DNA from: CAZGWE01 sp964529405
Lineage (GTDB): Bacteria; Patescibacteriota; UBA1384; XYA2-FULL-43-10; 1-14-0-10-43-13
Direction: 5' to 3'
DNA length: 64,000 nt
NCBI GenBank assembly: GCA_964529405.1
Contig: CAZGWE010000002.1
Span: 1-64,000 of the forward strand
This document shows positions 51,122-60,053 of this stretch, piece by piece. Position 1 is the stretch's first letter. Every line of letters begins with the position of its first letter. The notes beneath the pieces are model-generated. The model did no database searches, had not been told where the DNA came from, and saw only the letters and a program-made list of their open reading frames with translations. The position numbers and the translations under genes were made by a program.

Positions 51122-51298
51122 CTACAGACCTAAAAATTCGATTGTGCTACGATTACGCATCCGGTTTTGGATAATATAATTGGTGCGCTCTTTATCTCTA
51201 TACCTGACAATATCGGTTAACGATATAAAATCAGCTTCATTAACGGTTTGGAACGAAACTTCGATGTCTTTAACTTTTACAGTTTCTCTTGGTGTCAT
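51122..51298 (-). pseudogene. Truncated KilA-N domain fragment
   Basis: 58 residues: MTPRETVKVKDIEVSFQTV then ADFISLTDIVRYRDKERTNYIIQNRMRNRSTIEFLGL and a stop. This is the opening of a KilA-N DNA-binding domain (ISLTDI...II..W.RNR.TIEFLG), which normally continues for 50 or more residues and carries further domains. The rest is replaced by repeat sequence. Its ATG overlaps the stop of the HAD-like gene (ATGA), so it may still be translated. Confidence 0.75.
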
Positions 51299-51954
51299 GC
51301 GACTTTCTTTTCTTCCTTGTCCAAGCGGCTCAACGTTTCAATAACCTGAGCCTCATTCTCAGTTCGGAATACTTGGCCGCCGAGTTTTCTAAACATTTGG
51401 CAATTTATTTCACTGTCGTCGATTAAGACTGACTTTTTAAAATTGACGCGTAACTTTTTTAATGTATCACGGAAAAATTTACCATTGTTTGTTTTTTTAA
51501 GTTGGTGAAGTTCACAGGAACAATGCAATTCATCGAATGTTTCTGCAAGTTGCGGCTTTGCCGGCAAAGTGAATCTAATAAAGCTATCCATATTATCGGT
51601 GACGAGTATGCAATACCATTCTCTCTTTAATTTTTTTATCTCTGCTAAAATTTTTGTTGATATGTCTAATTCCTTACAATCGGACTGAAAAACATTAAAT
51701 AATTCATCAAATGGAATTCCTGTTCTATCTGATATTATTTGATGAATTTGTTCGCTGGAATATTTACCAATCATCCAGTCGTCAACAAGTCCCTGAATTT
51801 TACTATCGCTCTTAAACAAAAGATTTTCAATAATCTCAAAATGTGAAGCAAGAGCGTGGTTTGGGTTTTGCAGACTCATCCAAAATGGCTTGTAAGAAAT
51901 AACTCCGTTAAAATCAACAAATAAAACTTGCTTGATTTGTTCGTGCTTTTCCAT
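51295..51954 (-). CDS. HAD-like hydrolase
   Basis: 219 residues from the ATG at 51954, four bases after the stop of the permease gene. Motif I is VLFVDFNGVIS, with Asn where the second Asp of DxD is usual; motif II VTDN; motif III Lys and motif IV VLIDDSEINCQMFRKLGG are recognisable. The DxN change may reduce or alter phosphatase activity. Cap region about residues 40-110. Its base composition is more AT-rich than the transporter genes around it and, with the KilA-N and GIY-YIG genes, it looks like an insertion in the transporter operon. Confidence 0.75.
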   Translation of the reverse strand: MEKHEQIKQVLFVDFNGVISYKPFWMSLQNPNHALASHFEIIENLLFKSDSKIQGLVDDWMIGKYSSEQIHQIISDRTGIPFDELFNVFQSDCKELDISTKILAEIKKLKREWYCILVTDNMDSFIRFTLPAKPQLAETFDELHCSCELHQLKKTNNGKFFRDTLKKLRVNFKKSVLIDDSEINCQMFRKLGGQVFRTENEAQVIETLSRLDKEEKKVA

Positions 51955-51958
51955 CAAA

Positions 51959-53083
51959 TTAACTCTTAAACACTTCTGCCGGGTCAATCGAGAAAATTCT
52001 TTTCATCGGTATATAGGCGGCGATTAAGGACATTAAGATCGTGGCGCCGAGGACCCAGGCTAAATCGATGGGGCGGATTAGGGTGACAAAAGCAGAGACA
52101 ACATTGGCAGCGATATATCCAACAAGATAAGCTAATCCAACACCTACCGCATATCCTATCAAACCAGAAATCAACGCTTGAATCACTACAGTTTTGAACA
52201 ATTGGAAATTGTTGATCCCAATTGCTTTCAAGACGCCGTACTCGCGAGCTTTCTCGATCGTCGCAGAATAAGTCGTAAGTCCGATAACAGCAACACCAAC
52301 AATCAGAGCAATAACAACTAGGACAGAGATTATCGGTAAAAACGTGTCCGTAATAACTTTCTTTGAGGTCTCAACGTACTCATTTTTAGTTAAAACTTTA
52401 ACACCGGAAAATTGTTTTTCGATCCGATCTTTCACAGCCGCAAGATCAGCGCCAGAATCAATATTGAGTAAATAGAAGTTGACCTTTTCGCCTAAGCCGA
52501 ACATCCTTGCCGCTTGATTCATAGTCACAAAAGCATAGGAAAAAGTAAGCAAGTTGCCGCCGTCCGAGATCCCGGCAATCTTTAACTTTTCGCCATTTAT
52601 GTCTAAGGTATCACCAACACTCAATTTCGCCTTCTTGGCGAAAGCCTGATCGATGATTATCTCGCCATCTTCCAAATCCTGCCAGCGACCCTCTTTCATT
52701 TTATACGGCTTGGTAATACCGTTATTCGTATCCAAACCTACTAAAAAGAGCGACTGGTCTTTGCCGTTGTAATTAAACATTGCTTGGCGGCCAAGATATT
52801 TGTCGGCGCTCTTGACGCCCTCAATATTTTCCAATTTGGTCGAAAGGTTGTTGGGTAAGAAGGAGAGTGTGTGATACATATCGCCAACACCCGCCTGCTC
52901 GACCCAAAGGTCAGCCGGAATGCTTGCCGGATAAGCCCCCATTTTAACATTCCAGCCCTGATAAAGCCCGTTCATAATCAAAATTAGCAGCACAGAAAAA
53001 GCCACCCCGCCGATACAGATAGCCAGTTTAGTTCTCTCCTGAAATAGGTTTTTGAGCGCGATGAAGAACAAATTTTCCCTCAC
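51959..53083 (-). CDS. MacB/FtsX-like ABC permease
   Basis: 374 residues. One N-terminal helix (about 18-40), an external domain of about 200 residues (MacB-PCD type), and three C-terminal helices (about 255-280, 300-325, 335-360) with the FtsX-like GVLKAIGINNFQLF signature. The start is GTG at 53083 (GTGA overlap with the preceding stop; AAGGAG upstream). Partner of the ATPase at 49607. In a copper region it may move lipoproteins or an external substrate; no direct evidence. Confidence 0.88.
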   Translation of the reverse strand: MRENLFFIALKNLFQERTKLAICIGGVAFSVLLILIMNGLYQGWNVKMGAYPASIPADLWVEQAGVGDMYHTLSFLPNNLSTKLENIEGVKSADKYLGRQAMFNYNGKDQSLFLVGLDTNNGITKPYKMKEGRWQDLEDGEIIIDQAFAKKAKLSVGDTLDINGEKLKIAGISDGGNLLTFSYAFVTMNQAARMFGLGEKVNFYLLNIDSGADLAAVKDRIEKQFSGVKVLTKNEYVETSKKVITDTFLPIISVLVVIALIVGVAVIGLTTYSATIEKAREYGVLKAIGINNFQLFKTVVIQALISGLIGYAVGVGLAYLVGYIAANVVSAFVTLIRPIDLAWVLGATILMSLIAAYIPMKRIFSIDPAEVFKS

Positions 53084-53256
53084 TCCTTGGCAACGTCGAT
53101 TGATTGTCTGGCAATTTCTAGGTTGCAGGCATTATATTTCTCATCCCACTCAGCGCAAGCTAAAGCGGTTTCCTTGTCCTTAAAATGGAGTCCGCACTCT
53201 TTGCAACGATAAAGCTTCGTACTATTTTTGACAACTTTTTCGACCTTATCATTCAT
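53080..53256 (-). CDS. 58-residue zinc-ribbon-like protein
   Basis: MNDKVEKVVKNSTKLYRCKECGLHF, then a helix with ALACAEWDEKYNACNLEIAR. Four Cys: a CxxC pair and two spaced Cys, plus one His, enough for a small metal site. The same kind of short protein (YRCxECGLHF...ALACAEW) is common next to metal transporters in CPR genomes. Its stop overlaps the GTG of the permease gene by four bases, so they are translated together. Confidence 0.8.
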   Translation of the reverse strand: MNDKVEKVVKNSTKLYRCKECGLHFKDKETALACAEWDEKYNACNLEIARQSIDVAKE

Positions 53257-53277
53257 AGAATAATCAATCAGAGTAAA

Positions 53278-53595
53278 TCATTGCATCATATTCATCATGC
53301 TGCTGCTGCGACCTGTCATTTCCGAACCGCTATTCATCATCTCCTGGCCCTTTTCTTCGAGATCTTTGCCGGTGTTCATCATGGTTGTGTCGCTGCCAGC
53401 TTTATCTTGCATCATTTTGCCGGCCTTCGTCATCGCGCTGCCGTTGTTCTTCATCATCGTCCCGCTACTTTGCATCATGGAAGCGGTCGCGCTGTTGTAG
53501 CCGCTATTAAATGTGGGTTTAGCAAATGTATAACCCAAAAGTCCGCCAACGACTGCCGCGACGATGGCGATTATCATCACATTCTCTTTACTCAT
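53278..53595 (-). CDS. Membrane-anchored Met-rich protein
   Basis: 105 residues from the ATG at 53595 (GGAGGG upstream). One helix (about 6-26), then an exported tail with many MM, MMK and MMQ pairs (ATASMMQSSGTMMKNN, SSSMMNMMQ), giving about fifteen Met. Met clusters bind Cu(I) in CopB-like tails and PcoE/CopC-type proteins, so this may be an external copper-holding protein; the match is by composition only. Confidence 0.7.
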   Translation of the reverse strand: MSKENVMIIAIVAAVVGGLLGYTFAKPTFNSGYNSATASMMQSSGTMMKNNGSAMTKAGKMMQDKAGSDTTMMNTGKDLEEKGQEMMNSGSEMTGRSSSMMNMMQ

Positions 53596-53647
53596 AACAC
53601 CCTCCAAGTTGATAAACTTCTATTTAATTTTAGCAGAACCAAACAAT

Positions 53648-53899
53648 CTAGCTCAGATCTTTTTTCTTATCCTCAAACTCTTCTTTCTTAATCTCGCCCC
53701 TGGTATAACGCTCTTTTAAAATATCAAGCGCTGATTTTTCTTCGCCGGTGCTTTTTGTCGCGCTCGAGATACCAAGATATTTGACTAGCCAGATTATGCC
53801 GGCAATTATCAAAATCCAAAAAATTATCATCATAACAACTCCTATCCAATAATAGCTGCCGAAACAATCAACTCCGCTGCCCCAAAAATATGACATCAT
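53648..53899 (-). CDS. SHOCT-domain small membrane protein
   Basis: About 83 residues: one long helix (about 16-40) and a C-terminal SHOCT motif, SALDILKERYTRGEIKKEEFEDKKKDL. Such proteins are small membrane-linked oligomers. Start at ATG 53899 (a second ATG follows directly). Part of the copper gene run. Confidence 0.8.
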   Translation of the reverse strand: MMSYFWGSGVDCFGSYYWIGVVMMIIFWILIIAGIIWLVKYLGISSATKSTGEEKSALDILKERYTRGEIKKEEFEDKKKDLS

Positions 53900-53932
53900 A
53901 AACACCGCCTTTTGTTCTTGTTATAGTCAAAA

Positions 53933-54337
53933 TTATATCGCAGGTTTTATTCCCAGTTTCTTCTCGACGCGAACGATTCTCTTCTCGTGGCCGCTCAAAT
54001 AGTCCAAAAAGGCATTATCCGTCTCAATTAGACTTTCAATATTTCGGTTTATCTCTTTTATATCACCCTTAATATCTCCGATATCCGAATCGATTTTGTC
54101 AAATCTTACTTCCATTTTTTGTTCTGACTTCTCGATCGCAAATTCAACAAAATCCCTAAGATCCAATTCAAGTTTGGCATTGGATGAATCAACGTAATCC
54201 TTCAGCCCAGTCTCGAGCTTGGCATTGGATGAATCAACGTAGTTTTTGAGATATGTTTCCGATTTGGTAACACGAGAATCAACAACTGTGGATACAATTT
54301 CCGTAATCTGTTTTAAATCGTTTTTGTCTAGAGCCAT
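53933..54337 (-). CDS. Coiled-coil protein with a tandem repeat
   Basis: 134 residues, almost wholly alpha-helical. YVDSSNAKLE occurs twice, ten residues apart, followed by a related DFVEFAIEKSE unit; the second half has heptad repeats (IGDIKGDIKEINRNIESLIE). It may form a trimeric or dimeric coil. AGGAGA ahead of the ATG. Overlaps the end of the DUF1858-like frame. Role unknown. Confidence 0.7.
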   Translation of the reverse strand: MALDKNDLKQITEIVSTVVDSRVTKSETYLKNYVDSSNAKLETGLKDYVDSSNAKLELDLRDFVEFAIEKSEQKMEVRFDKIDSDIGDIKGDIKEINRNIESLIETDNAFLDYLSGHEKRIVRVEKKLGIKPAI

Positions 54338-54563
54338 TATATTCTCCTCTCTGCTTGGAATACCTTCCTATTCTACTACAAGATGCATCATGATGTAAAT
54401 GTCCTACATTGTAAATCTGGTTGACTTCGCCAATTGTTAAAAAGCTAATTTCCTGTGCTGCCAACGGACAGCTTGGACACGGAACATTATTTTGCAGTAA
54501 AATTTGCAACCCATTTTCGTGCTTCAATATATTTTCGAGTGTCGTTTTATATGTTACTTTCAT
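54279..54563 (-). CDS. DUF1858-like protein with an anomalous C-terminus
   Basis: TYKTTLENILKHENGLQILLQNNVPCPSCPLAAQEISFLTIGEVNQIYNV is a DUF1858 domain, with CPSC as its Cys pair. The family normally ends a few residues later with a helix such as LDKLLKELN. Here the frame instead continues as GHLHHDASCSRIGRYSKQR and overlaps 59 bases of the next gene in another frame, which suggests a frameshift just after codon 53. The DUF1858 part itself appears intact. Confidence 0.6.
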   Translation of the reverse strand: MKVTYKTTLENILKHENGLQILLQNNVPCPSCPLAAQEISFLTIGEVNQIYNVGHLHHDASCSRIGRYSKQRGEYNGSRQKRFKTDYGNCIHSC

Positions 54564-54577
54564 CCTACTCCCCGTTC

Positions 54578-54703
54578 TTAGTCGTCAACAACAAGTTTCA
54601 TTGATCTGACATGGTTCAAACTGTATCCTCTTTGACCGCTGATTGGATCGTGCATTAGATATTTGCTGCCCGATTTTCCCTTAAGAGTGATCCTGATCCT
54701 CAT
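54578..54703 (-). CDS. 41-residue basic protein
   Basis: MRIRITLKGKSGSKYLMHDP, then ISGQRGYSLNHVRSMKLVVDD. AAGGAT seven bases before the ATG; only three bases separate it from the stop of the DUF2933-type gene. It resembles a small beta-strand protein. Unknown family, listed because signals and spacing fit the operon. Confidence 0.5.
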   Translation of the reverse strand: MRIRITLKGKSGSKYLMHDPISGQRGYSLNHVRSMKLVVDD

Positions 54704-54706
54704 GAT

Positions 54707-54964
54707 TTAATCCTTAGTATCGGTCTCATTATTGGGATTTTGATTTGTTTGTGAGCTGTTACCCTGGTTGTTATGCATACCTTTCATCATAAAAATGTGC
54801 ATCAAGGGGCAAAGCAAAATAATCCCAAAGTAGAGAAGCTGAGAAAAGGAAACCTTGAAAACTGTCAGAGCCAGAATAGCAGCGGCTGGCACGATCATGC
54901 ATAAGAGCATAACGATATTAAAACCTCTTTTTTGACCCGTACCATTTTGGTTATGGCAATCCAT
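54707..54964 (-). CDS. DUF2933-like small membrane protein
   Basis: 85 residues. MDCHNQNGTG start, two helices (about 16-33 and 39-57), then CPLMHIFMMKGMHNN and a polar tail. The CPLMH...M..H pattern is that of DUF2933 proteins, usually found with copper-resistance genes. AAGGAA before the ATG. The Cys, His and Met residues at the membrane edge could hold Cu(I). Confidence 0.8.
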   Translation of the reverse strand: MDCHNQNGTGQKRGFNIVMLLCMIVPAAAILALTVFKVSFSQLLYFGIILLCPLMHIFMMKGMHNNQGNSSQTNQNPNNETDTKD

Positions 54965-55033
54965 AGTATTCCTTTCTTATTTATTGTTTTCTCCCACCCC
55001 CTCTAACTCCCCCCTCGGGCAGGGGGAGAACCG

Positions 55034-56245
55034 TTACATGCCTGTAATCCAGAACCAGACTAGCGTGGCGATAATTAGCATAAAAATACCGATCAGGAAG
55101 CGAGCGCGTCGAGAGTTTTTGGCCTGAAAGTCGAGGAACCTTTCAAAGACCTTCTCGTTGCCGGAAAGTGCCGTGATTATGATCAGCGGCGAGATAAAGA
55201 GAAAATTGTACAAAATAAGATAAGCGGCAAAGGAGAGTTGTTTGGTCGTAGCCAGCGTGGTGATGATGGCTGTGTAAATTCCGCCAGTACAAGGAAAAGC
55301 GCATAAGCCGACTGCAGCGCCAAGCAAAAAAGTTAGCGGTACAGTGGCTTTTGTTGCCACCAAATCATAAACCTTATTGGTAAATGATGGCATTCTGACA
55401 TGAATCGGCAAGTGTGGCCAGAAGACATCTTTGATATTGATGAGACCAAGAACGGCCAAGCCGACGACTGCCACTTCGGCGGCAAAGAATGGATTGCTAG
55501 AAATGCGGATCGCTTTCAAGATGCCAAAACCAATACAGAGATAGACTAGAAAAACGCCAGCAATGAATGTTAAACCAAGCAAAAGAATGCGCTTGGGGGA
55601 CTGTTTGATTGAATAGAGAAATCCGAGAAGCAATAATAAAACCGCTATGGAACAGGGATGAATACTGTTAGCCAAACCACCGATGACCGTCAGATATAAA
55701 ACGCTTTTCTTAGAATCCGCCTTAATATTCCAGAGGAACTTTTCCGACAGCACATTTGAGAGCGAATCAGATATCTTCATTTCTCTTACGGCGTAATCAT
55801 TTTTCTGGATCTTGTAGGCTTTTATATCTTTATGCATCTCCGGCTGGTAAAGTATGAGCTTGTCATACTTTGACTGATTTTCTGTTTGAAGAGCTTCTTT
55901 AATCAAATTAATTGGAACGTGACCCTCGGTAATTAAACCGTTTTGGAAGAAAACAGTCAGATTATCTTGCAACTCGGTTGGAATCTTCAACTCCTGGTTT
56001 TTGGCATATAAGTCGGTTCTGTATTTCGGTTCGTTGAGATAATCCTTTATTTCAAGACTGATTCCAAGACTATCGAGTGCCGGCTTAAGCTCTTCATCAA
56101 CATAAATTTTGCAGTCCCCGCAAGCTTCGTTATAGTAAAGAGTTGCCGATTCTGCGGCTTTGGCTGATGGCACAAGCAAAAATACGACAAGGCCTGCTGC
56201 TAAGAATAATCTACCAATCCAGTTATGAGGCTGTTTTTTTATCAA
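55034..56245 (-). CDS. Thioredoxin-like / CcdA-DsbD-like membrane protein
   Basis: 403 residues. Signal peptide (about 1-30), an external thioredoxin-like region with CGDC (in YYNEACGDCKIY), then a DsbD/CcdA-type core of six or more helices with NSIHPCSIAVLLLLLGFL and GLCAFPCTGGIY, the two Cys that shuttle electrons. It would carry reducing power across the membrane to external Cys proteins, such as copper carriers. Start is a TTG that overlaps the stop of the DUF1573 gene, with GGAGAA upstream. Confidence 0.83.
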   Translation of the reverse strand: MIKKQPHNWIGRLFLAAGLVVFLLVPSAKAAESATLYYNEACGDCKIYVDEELKPALDSLGISLEIKDYLNEPKYRTDLYAKNQELKIPTELQDNLTVFFQNGLITEGHVPINLIKEALQTENQSKYDKLILYQPEMHKDIKAYKIQKNDYAVREMKISDSLSNVLSEKFLWNIKADSKKSVLYLTVIGGLANSIHPCSIAVLLLLLGFLYSIKQSPKRILLLGLTFIAGVFLVYLCIGFGILKAIRISSNPFFAAEVAVVGLAVLGLINIKDVFWPHLPIHVRMPSFTNKVYDLVATKATVPLTFLLGAAVGLCAFPCTGGIYTAIITTLATTKQLSFAAYLILYNFLFISPLIIITALSGNEKVFERFLDFQAKNSRRARFLIGIFMLIIATLVWFWITGM

Positions 56246-56787
56246 AGATTGTTCTCCATATCCATTTCATACGTCAACTCAGGGTTTTTGGGGTCATTCG
56301 TGCCAATGTAGATACCACGCTTAATCAAACCGTCACTGATCATCTTGGTCGGATCATATTCAATTGAAATTGTTGCAATCCCGCCGGGCTTAATTGCCAC
56401 CTGCCAATCACTACCCGAAGCCATACCCCACTTCTTGCTTGATTCGCCGTTGTACGTCAATTGCGCCGTGGTACAGTGGCATGATGTGGTGAGTTTGTTT
56501 ACAATCAAGTCTGATTTACCGGCATTGGTGAGGGTAAAGCTGTGCGTTACTGGATCAGTTTTATTCTTGAGCGGTCCGGCATCAAAAAATTTTTCATTTA
56601 ATTCTGCTACAGGGGCGCCTTGCTCATCGCCGGAATAAGTTTGATTCGCCTGTTTTTGTCTTTCCTGGGAATTTTCCGATTTGACAGCAAAGATGATAAA
56701 AACGATGAAAGCGACAATAATGAAGCTGCCAATGCCCCAAGCCCACAAAGTAAATGAATCCGCCGGCTCCCGATATTTGCTGCTCAT
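56242..56787 (-). CDS. Membrane-anchored DUF1573 protein
   Basis: 181 residues: one helix (about 15-35), then an immunoglobulin-like DUF1573 domain (FDAGPLKNKTDPVTHSFTLTNAGKSDLIVNKLTTSCHCTTA, ending IYIGTNDPKNPELTYEMD). The TSCHCT motif is a likely redox or metal site and is typical of the family. Coupled by overlap to the thioredoxin/CcdA-like gene, which may keep this CHC pair reduced. Confidence 0.88.
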   Translation of the reverse strand: MSSKYREPADSFTLWAWGIGSFIIVAFIVFIIFAVKSENSQERQKQANQTYSGDEQGAPVAELNEKFFDAGPLKNKTDPVTHSFTLTNAGKSDLIVNKLTTSCHCTTAQLTYNGESSKKWGMASGSDWQVAIKPGGIATISIEYDPTKMISDGLIKRGIYIGTNDPKNPELTYEMDMENNL

Positions 56788-56807
56788 TTTGTTTCCATGT
56801 TTTATAT

Positions 56808-59801
56808 TTACTTGCCCATTTCGGTACTAATGCGGGCAAATTCGAAGAAGATAAGGGAGAAGACAATAACCATGACAAACGGCGCTAATATTGAGATGTA
56901 ATTCTTTTTATTCGGACGATAATATTTCAAAAGGAGAGAGTTAGTCACAACTGAAATTGAGCTCAAAGCCATGGCAAGTCCGGCTAATTCGGGCTTCAAG
57001 ATCAGCCCCACGCCGGCAAAAATGCGAGCAGCGATCGGAATGCCGATGACGTTGTAGAAAAGGGCAAAGAACATATTCTGCTTGATCTTACTCATCGTTT
57101 CTTTGGACAGGGCGATAGCATTAACCACATCGTTAAGGTCATTTCTAATGATAACGATGCCGCCTGTTTCCATGGCTACGTCCGTACCAGAACCCATGGC
57201 AATACCAAGATCAGCTTGGGCCAGAGCAGGAGCATCATTAATACCGTCCCCCACCATAGCAACCGACCGCCCCGAGACGAAATTTTCAATTTTCAATTTC
57301 CAATTTTCAATCAATTTTTCAATTTCTAAATTTTCAATTGTACCAGATTGTAAATATTTAATTACAGCGGCTTTTTGGTCTGGTAGCACTTCAGAAAGAA
57401 CATTAGTGATGCCCACCTGATTCGCGATTGCCTTGGCCGTGCGTTCGTTATCACCCGTGATCATATAGACTTCCAGCCCAAGTTTTTGCAGTTTTACCAC
57501 AGCCTCTCTAGAAGTCTCCTTAACAGTATCGGCAACGGCGATAACTCCAACAATCTTTTCTTTAGTTGCCAAAATCATGGCCGTTTTACCCTGCTCTTCT
57601 AAGCGTTCAAGTCTGCGGTTAATTTTGTCGATAGGGAGGCTTAACATGTCAACCATCAAACGGCGATTGCCAAAGTAATACTTTGTATGATCAATATTAC
57701 CCTCGACACCGTGGCCGGGAATCGCCTTGAATCCGTCCACATCATCCAGATCAACCGATTCCTCATCAGCATAAGTATAAATGGCTTCTGCTAGTGGATG
57801 CTCCGATGATTTCTCCAAGCTAGCTGCAACTCTTAATACTTCATCTTCATCGACGTCACTAAAGGTTAAAATATCTGTTACAACCGGTTTGCCATGGGTA
57901 AGCGTTCCGGTTTTATCAAAAACTACCGAATTAACTTTGCAAGCTTTCTCAAGCGGTTCGCCGCCCTTAACCAAGATACCATATTCAGCGCCTTTGCCGG
58001 TGCCGACCATAATAGCAGTTGGAGTAGCTAAACCTAAAGCACAAGGACAAGCAATAACAATGACGGCGGTAAAGGCCATCAAGGCAAAGGAGAGGCTTGC
58101 GCCTAATGCCAAATACCAAATGGCAAATGTCAAAATAGCCAAACCTATGACAATCGGTACGAAATAGGCAGAGATACGATCGGCAAAAGCCTGGATCGGG
58201 GCTTTGGAGCCTTGAGCTTCCTCAATTAAACGAATGATCTGAGACAGGGTAGTTTCTGCACCGACTCGCGTAGCCTCAAATTCAAACGATCCTGTTTTGT
58301 TTATTGTAGCGCCAACGACACCGTCGCCGACATTTTTCTCGACAGGCAGGGATTCGCCGGTGATCATCGATTCATCGACTGCGGACGAACCTTTAATGAT
58401 TTTGCCGTCAACCGGAATCTTTTCACCGGGCCGGACTAGGACAATATCGCCGCCGACCACTTCATCAATAGGAATATCTGAAGTAACACCGTCTCTAATC
58501 ACGCGAGCTGTTTTAGCCTGCAAGCCCATTAATTTCTTAATCGCTTCGCTCGTTCTCCCCTTCGCTCTCGCTTCCAGCCATTTGCCTAAGATTACAAAGG
58601 TAATAAGAAAGGCAGCCGTTTCAAAATAGAGTTCGGGAATCTTCATTCCGTCAATACCGATGAAAGTGTCATACTTTATCATAAAAAGTATGAAGCTTAT
58701 CAAACTGTAGAGGTAAGCGGTCGAGGTGCCGATAGCGATAAGACTATCCATATTGAAGGTTTTCATGCGAAGACTAGACCGCATACCTTTGTAAAATCCG
58801 GCACCGGTAATAAACTGGACGGGAGTCGCCAAAATTAAAGAAACAATACCGAAATAGGGCGGTAAACTGTCGGCGCCGGGAAGCCACTTAAAGAAATCAA
58901 GCAGCATGAAGTAGAGCATCGGCAGACTAAAGATAAAACTGAACTTAAACTTTTTCCAAAGCGAGTTAATCTCTTTTTCTCTCTTTTTGGATTCGTACTC
59001 GGTATTATCGGCTTTGACTTCTTCCGCTTTGTAGCCGGCCTTTTTTACAGCTTCTACCAGATCCGATATTTTAGTTACGCCGCTGTCGTATGAAATAATG
59101 GCTTTTTCGGCGGCAAAGTTAACGTTGGCCGATTTTACACCGGGAACTTTCTTAATTGATCGTTCAATGATGGCCGCGCAAGAAGAACAGTGCATACCGT
59201 AAAGCGAGAGAGACACATTTCGGAATGATGTTTTGGCGCCATCATTTTCATCGGCAATATTTTTGCCCACTGGCCCATTGTTAAATTGTCTGACCTCGGC
59301 GAGGTCATCAGCCGAGATGGGTTGCATTGTTAAATCGTTGTCATTCCGAGGGAGCGGAGGGACCGAAGAATTTTGCTGCGGGCTGCCAAATGAGTTCAAA
59401 ATCCTCGCTAAATCGGAGGGCTTGGCCATGCCCTCGGCTTCGATCTTGGCAGAAAACTTGACCTTGAGCGGCTGGTCGGGAACCTCGATCGTCTCCTTGA
59501 TTATGACTTGCTTCTCGTCGGACGATATCGTTCGAACGGGGCGAGAACTATTACTGTCATTAATACTTGCTGTTTTGTCGCCAACCGAATTTATTACCTT
59601 CGCCCTATATCCGGCTAGGGAAATCGCATCAACAACCTGCTTTCCGGTAACTTTGTCAGTATCAATTTCCAAAGACCCCTCTCCTGTTTTGGAGTTAATC
59701 GAAATATTTGCAACATCTTGCAATTCTTTTAGTTCTTCAGCGATAAGTTTCTCGCACGATTCACAGTGCATCCCATCGATTTTTAACATAATTTTTTGCA
59801 T
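56808..59801 (-). CDS. copA: CopA-type Cu(I)-exporting P1B ATPase with two in-frame repeat inserts
   Basis: 997 residues, long for CopA. HMA 1 at about 1-70 ([11 protein letters not shown]), a linker, HMA 2 at about 200-270 ([11 protein letters not shown]), then the transporter with TGES, CPC (585-587), [11 protein letters not shown] and [16 protein letters not shown]. The linker contains [14 protein letters not shown], encoded by repeat-like DNA at about 59338-59383. In the P domain, just before [10 protein letters not shown], lies [20 protein letters not shown], encoded by AT-rich repeat units at 57279-57341. Neither belongs to the family. Exports Cu(I) from the cytoplasm. Confidence 0.96.
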   Translation of the reverse strand: MQKIMLKIDGMHCESCEKLIAEELKELQDVANISINSKTGEGSLEIDTDKVTGKQVVDAISLAGYRAKVINSVGDKTASINDSNSSRPVRTISSDEKQVIIKETIEVPDQPLKVKFSAKIEAEGMAKPSDLARILNSFGSPQQNSSVPPLPRNDNDLTMQPISADDLAEVRQFNNGPVGKNIADENDGAKTSFRNVSLSLYGMHCSSCAAIIERSIKKVPGVKSANVNFAAEKAIISYDSGVTKISDLVEAVKKAGYKAEEVKADNTEYESKKREKEINSLWKKFKFSFIFSLPMLYFMLLDFFKWLPGADSLPPYFGIVSLILATPVQFITGAGFYKGMRSSLRMKTFNMDSLIAIGTSTAYLYSLISFILFMIKYDTFIGIDGMKIPELYFETAAFLITFVILGKWLEARAKGRTSEAIKKLMGLQAKTARVIRDGVTSDIPIDEVVGGDIVLVRPGEKIPVDGKIIKGSSAVDESMITGESLPVEKNVGDGVVGATINKTGSFEFEATRVGAETTLSQIIRLIEEAQGSKAPIQAFADRISAYFVPIVIGLAILTFAIWYLALGASLSFALMAFTAVIVIACPCALGLATPTAIMVGTGKGAEYGILVKGGEPLEKACKVNSVVFDKTGTLTHGKPVVTDILTFSDVDEDEVLRVAASLEKSSEHPLAEAIYTYADEESVDLDDVDGFKAIPGHGVEGNIDHTKYYFGNRRLMVDMLSLPIDKINRRLERLEEQGKTAMILATKEKIVGVIAVADTVKETSREAVVKLQKLGLEVYMITGDNERTAKAIANQVGITNVLSEVLPDQKAAVIKYLQSGTIENLEIEKLIENWKLKIENFVSGRSVAMVGDGINDAPALAQADLGIAMGSGTDVAMETGGIVIIRNDLNDVVNAIALSKETMSKIKQNMFFALFYNVIGIPIAARIFAGVGLILKPELAGLAMALSSISVVTNSLLLKYYRPNKKNYISILAPFVMVIVFSLIFFEFARISTEMGK
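57279..57341. repeat. AT-rich tandem-like repeat inserted in frame in copA
   Basis: Units such as CAATTTTCAAT and CAATTTCC/CAATTTCT alternate over about 60 bases. They encode about 20 extra residues in the P domain, directly before the highly conserved GDGINDAP region. Confidence 0.65.
59338..59383. repeat. Repeat fragment inserted in frame in copA (HMA linker)
   Basis: GTCATTCCGAGGGAG...GACCGAAGAATTTTG has the same wording as the intergenic repeats (GTCATCCTGAGGGAG...GACCGAAGGATC at 50504 and 51035). It encodes about 15 residues ([14 protein letters not shown]) between the two HMA domains. Confidence 0.65.
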
Positions 59802-59819
59802 GGTTTTGCCTTCCGATTA

Positions 59820-60026
59820 TTAGAGAACAGAATACTCAGTACCAAGAAGCACTTCTGTTAATTCTTGTTTGGTTACTTCATGATCAGCTTCGATTTTCGT
59901 TTTTCCGTCCATTTCAACACTAATCTCAGTGATATCAGAAATCTTTTTCTTGATCCGGTTGCTCACCAGCTTGGTGCAGGCATTGCAGCTAAAGTGCCCC
60001 TCTATGACAAATTCCGATGTAAACAT
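59820..60026 (-). CDS. copZ: CopZ-like copper chaperone (single HMA domain)
   Basis: 68 residues with one ferredoxin-like HMA fold: FVIEGHFSCNACTKLVSNRI carries the CxxC at residues 14-17. The usual GMxC glycine and methionine are replaced (EGHFSCNAC), so metal preference may differ a little. Delivers Cu(I) to CopA, whose gene follows 18 bases downstream. Controlled by its own promoter with a CsoR-type operator. Confidence 0.87.
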   Translation of the reverse strand: MFTSEFVIEGHFSCNACTKLVSNRIKKKISDITEISVEMDGKTKIEADHEVTKQELTEVLLGTEYSVL

Positions 60027-60053
60027 AGTACTCCCTTTGTTAATGTTGACCTG

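Noticed and set aside
54360..54420. CopY-type cop box (TACANNTGTA) near the DUF1858 gene
   Set aside because: The sequence is TACATTGTA with one base missing in the centre, lies inside a coding region, and the regulator in this region is CsoR.
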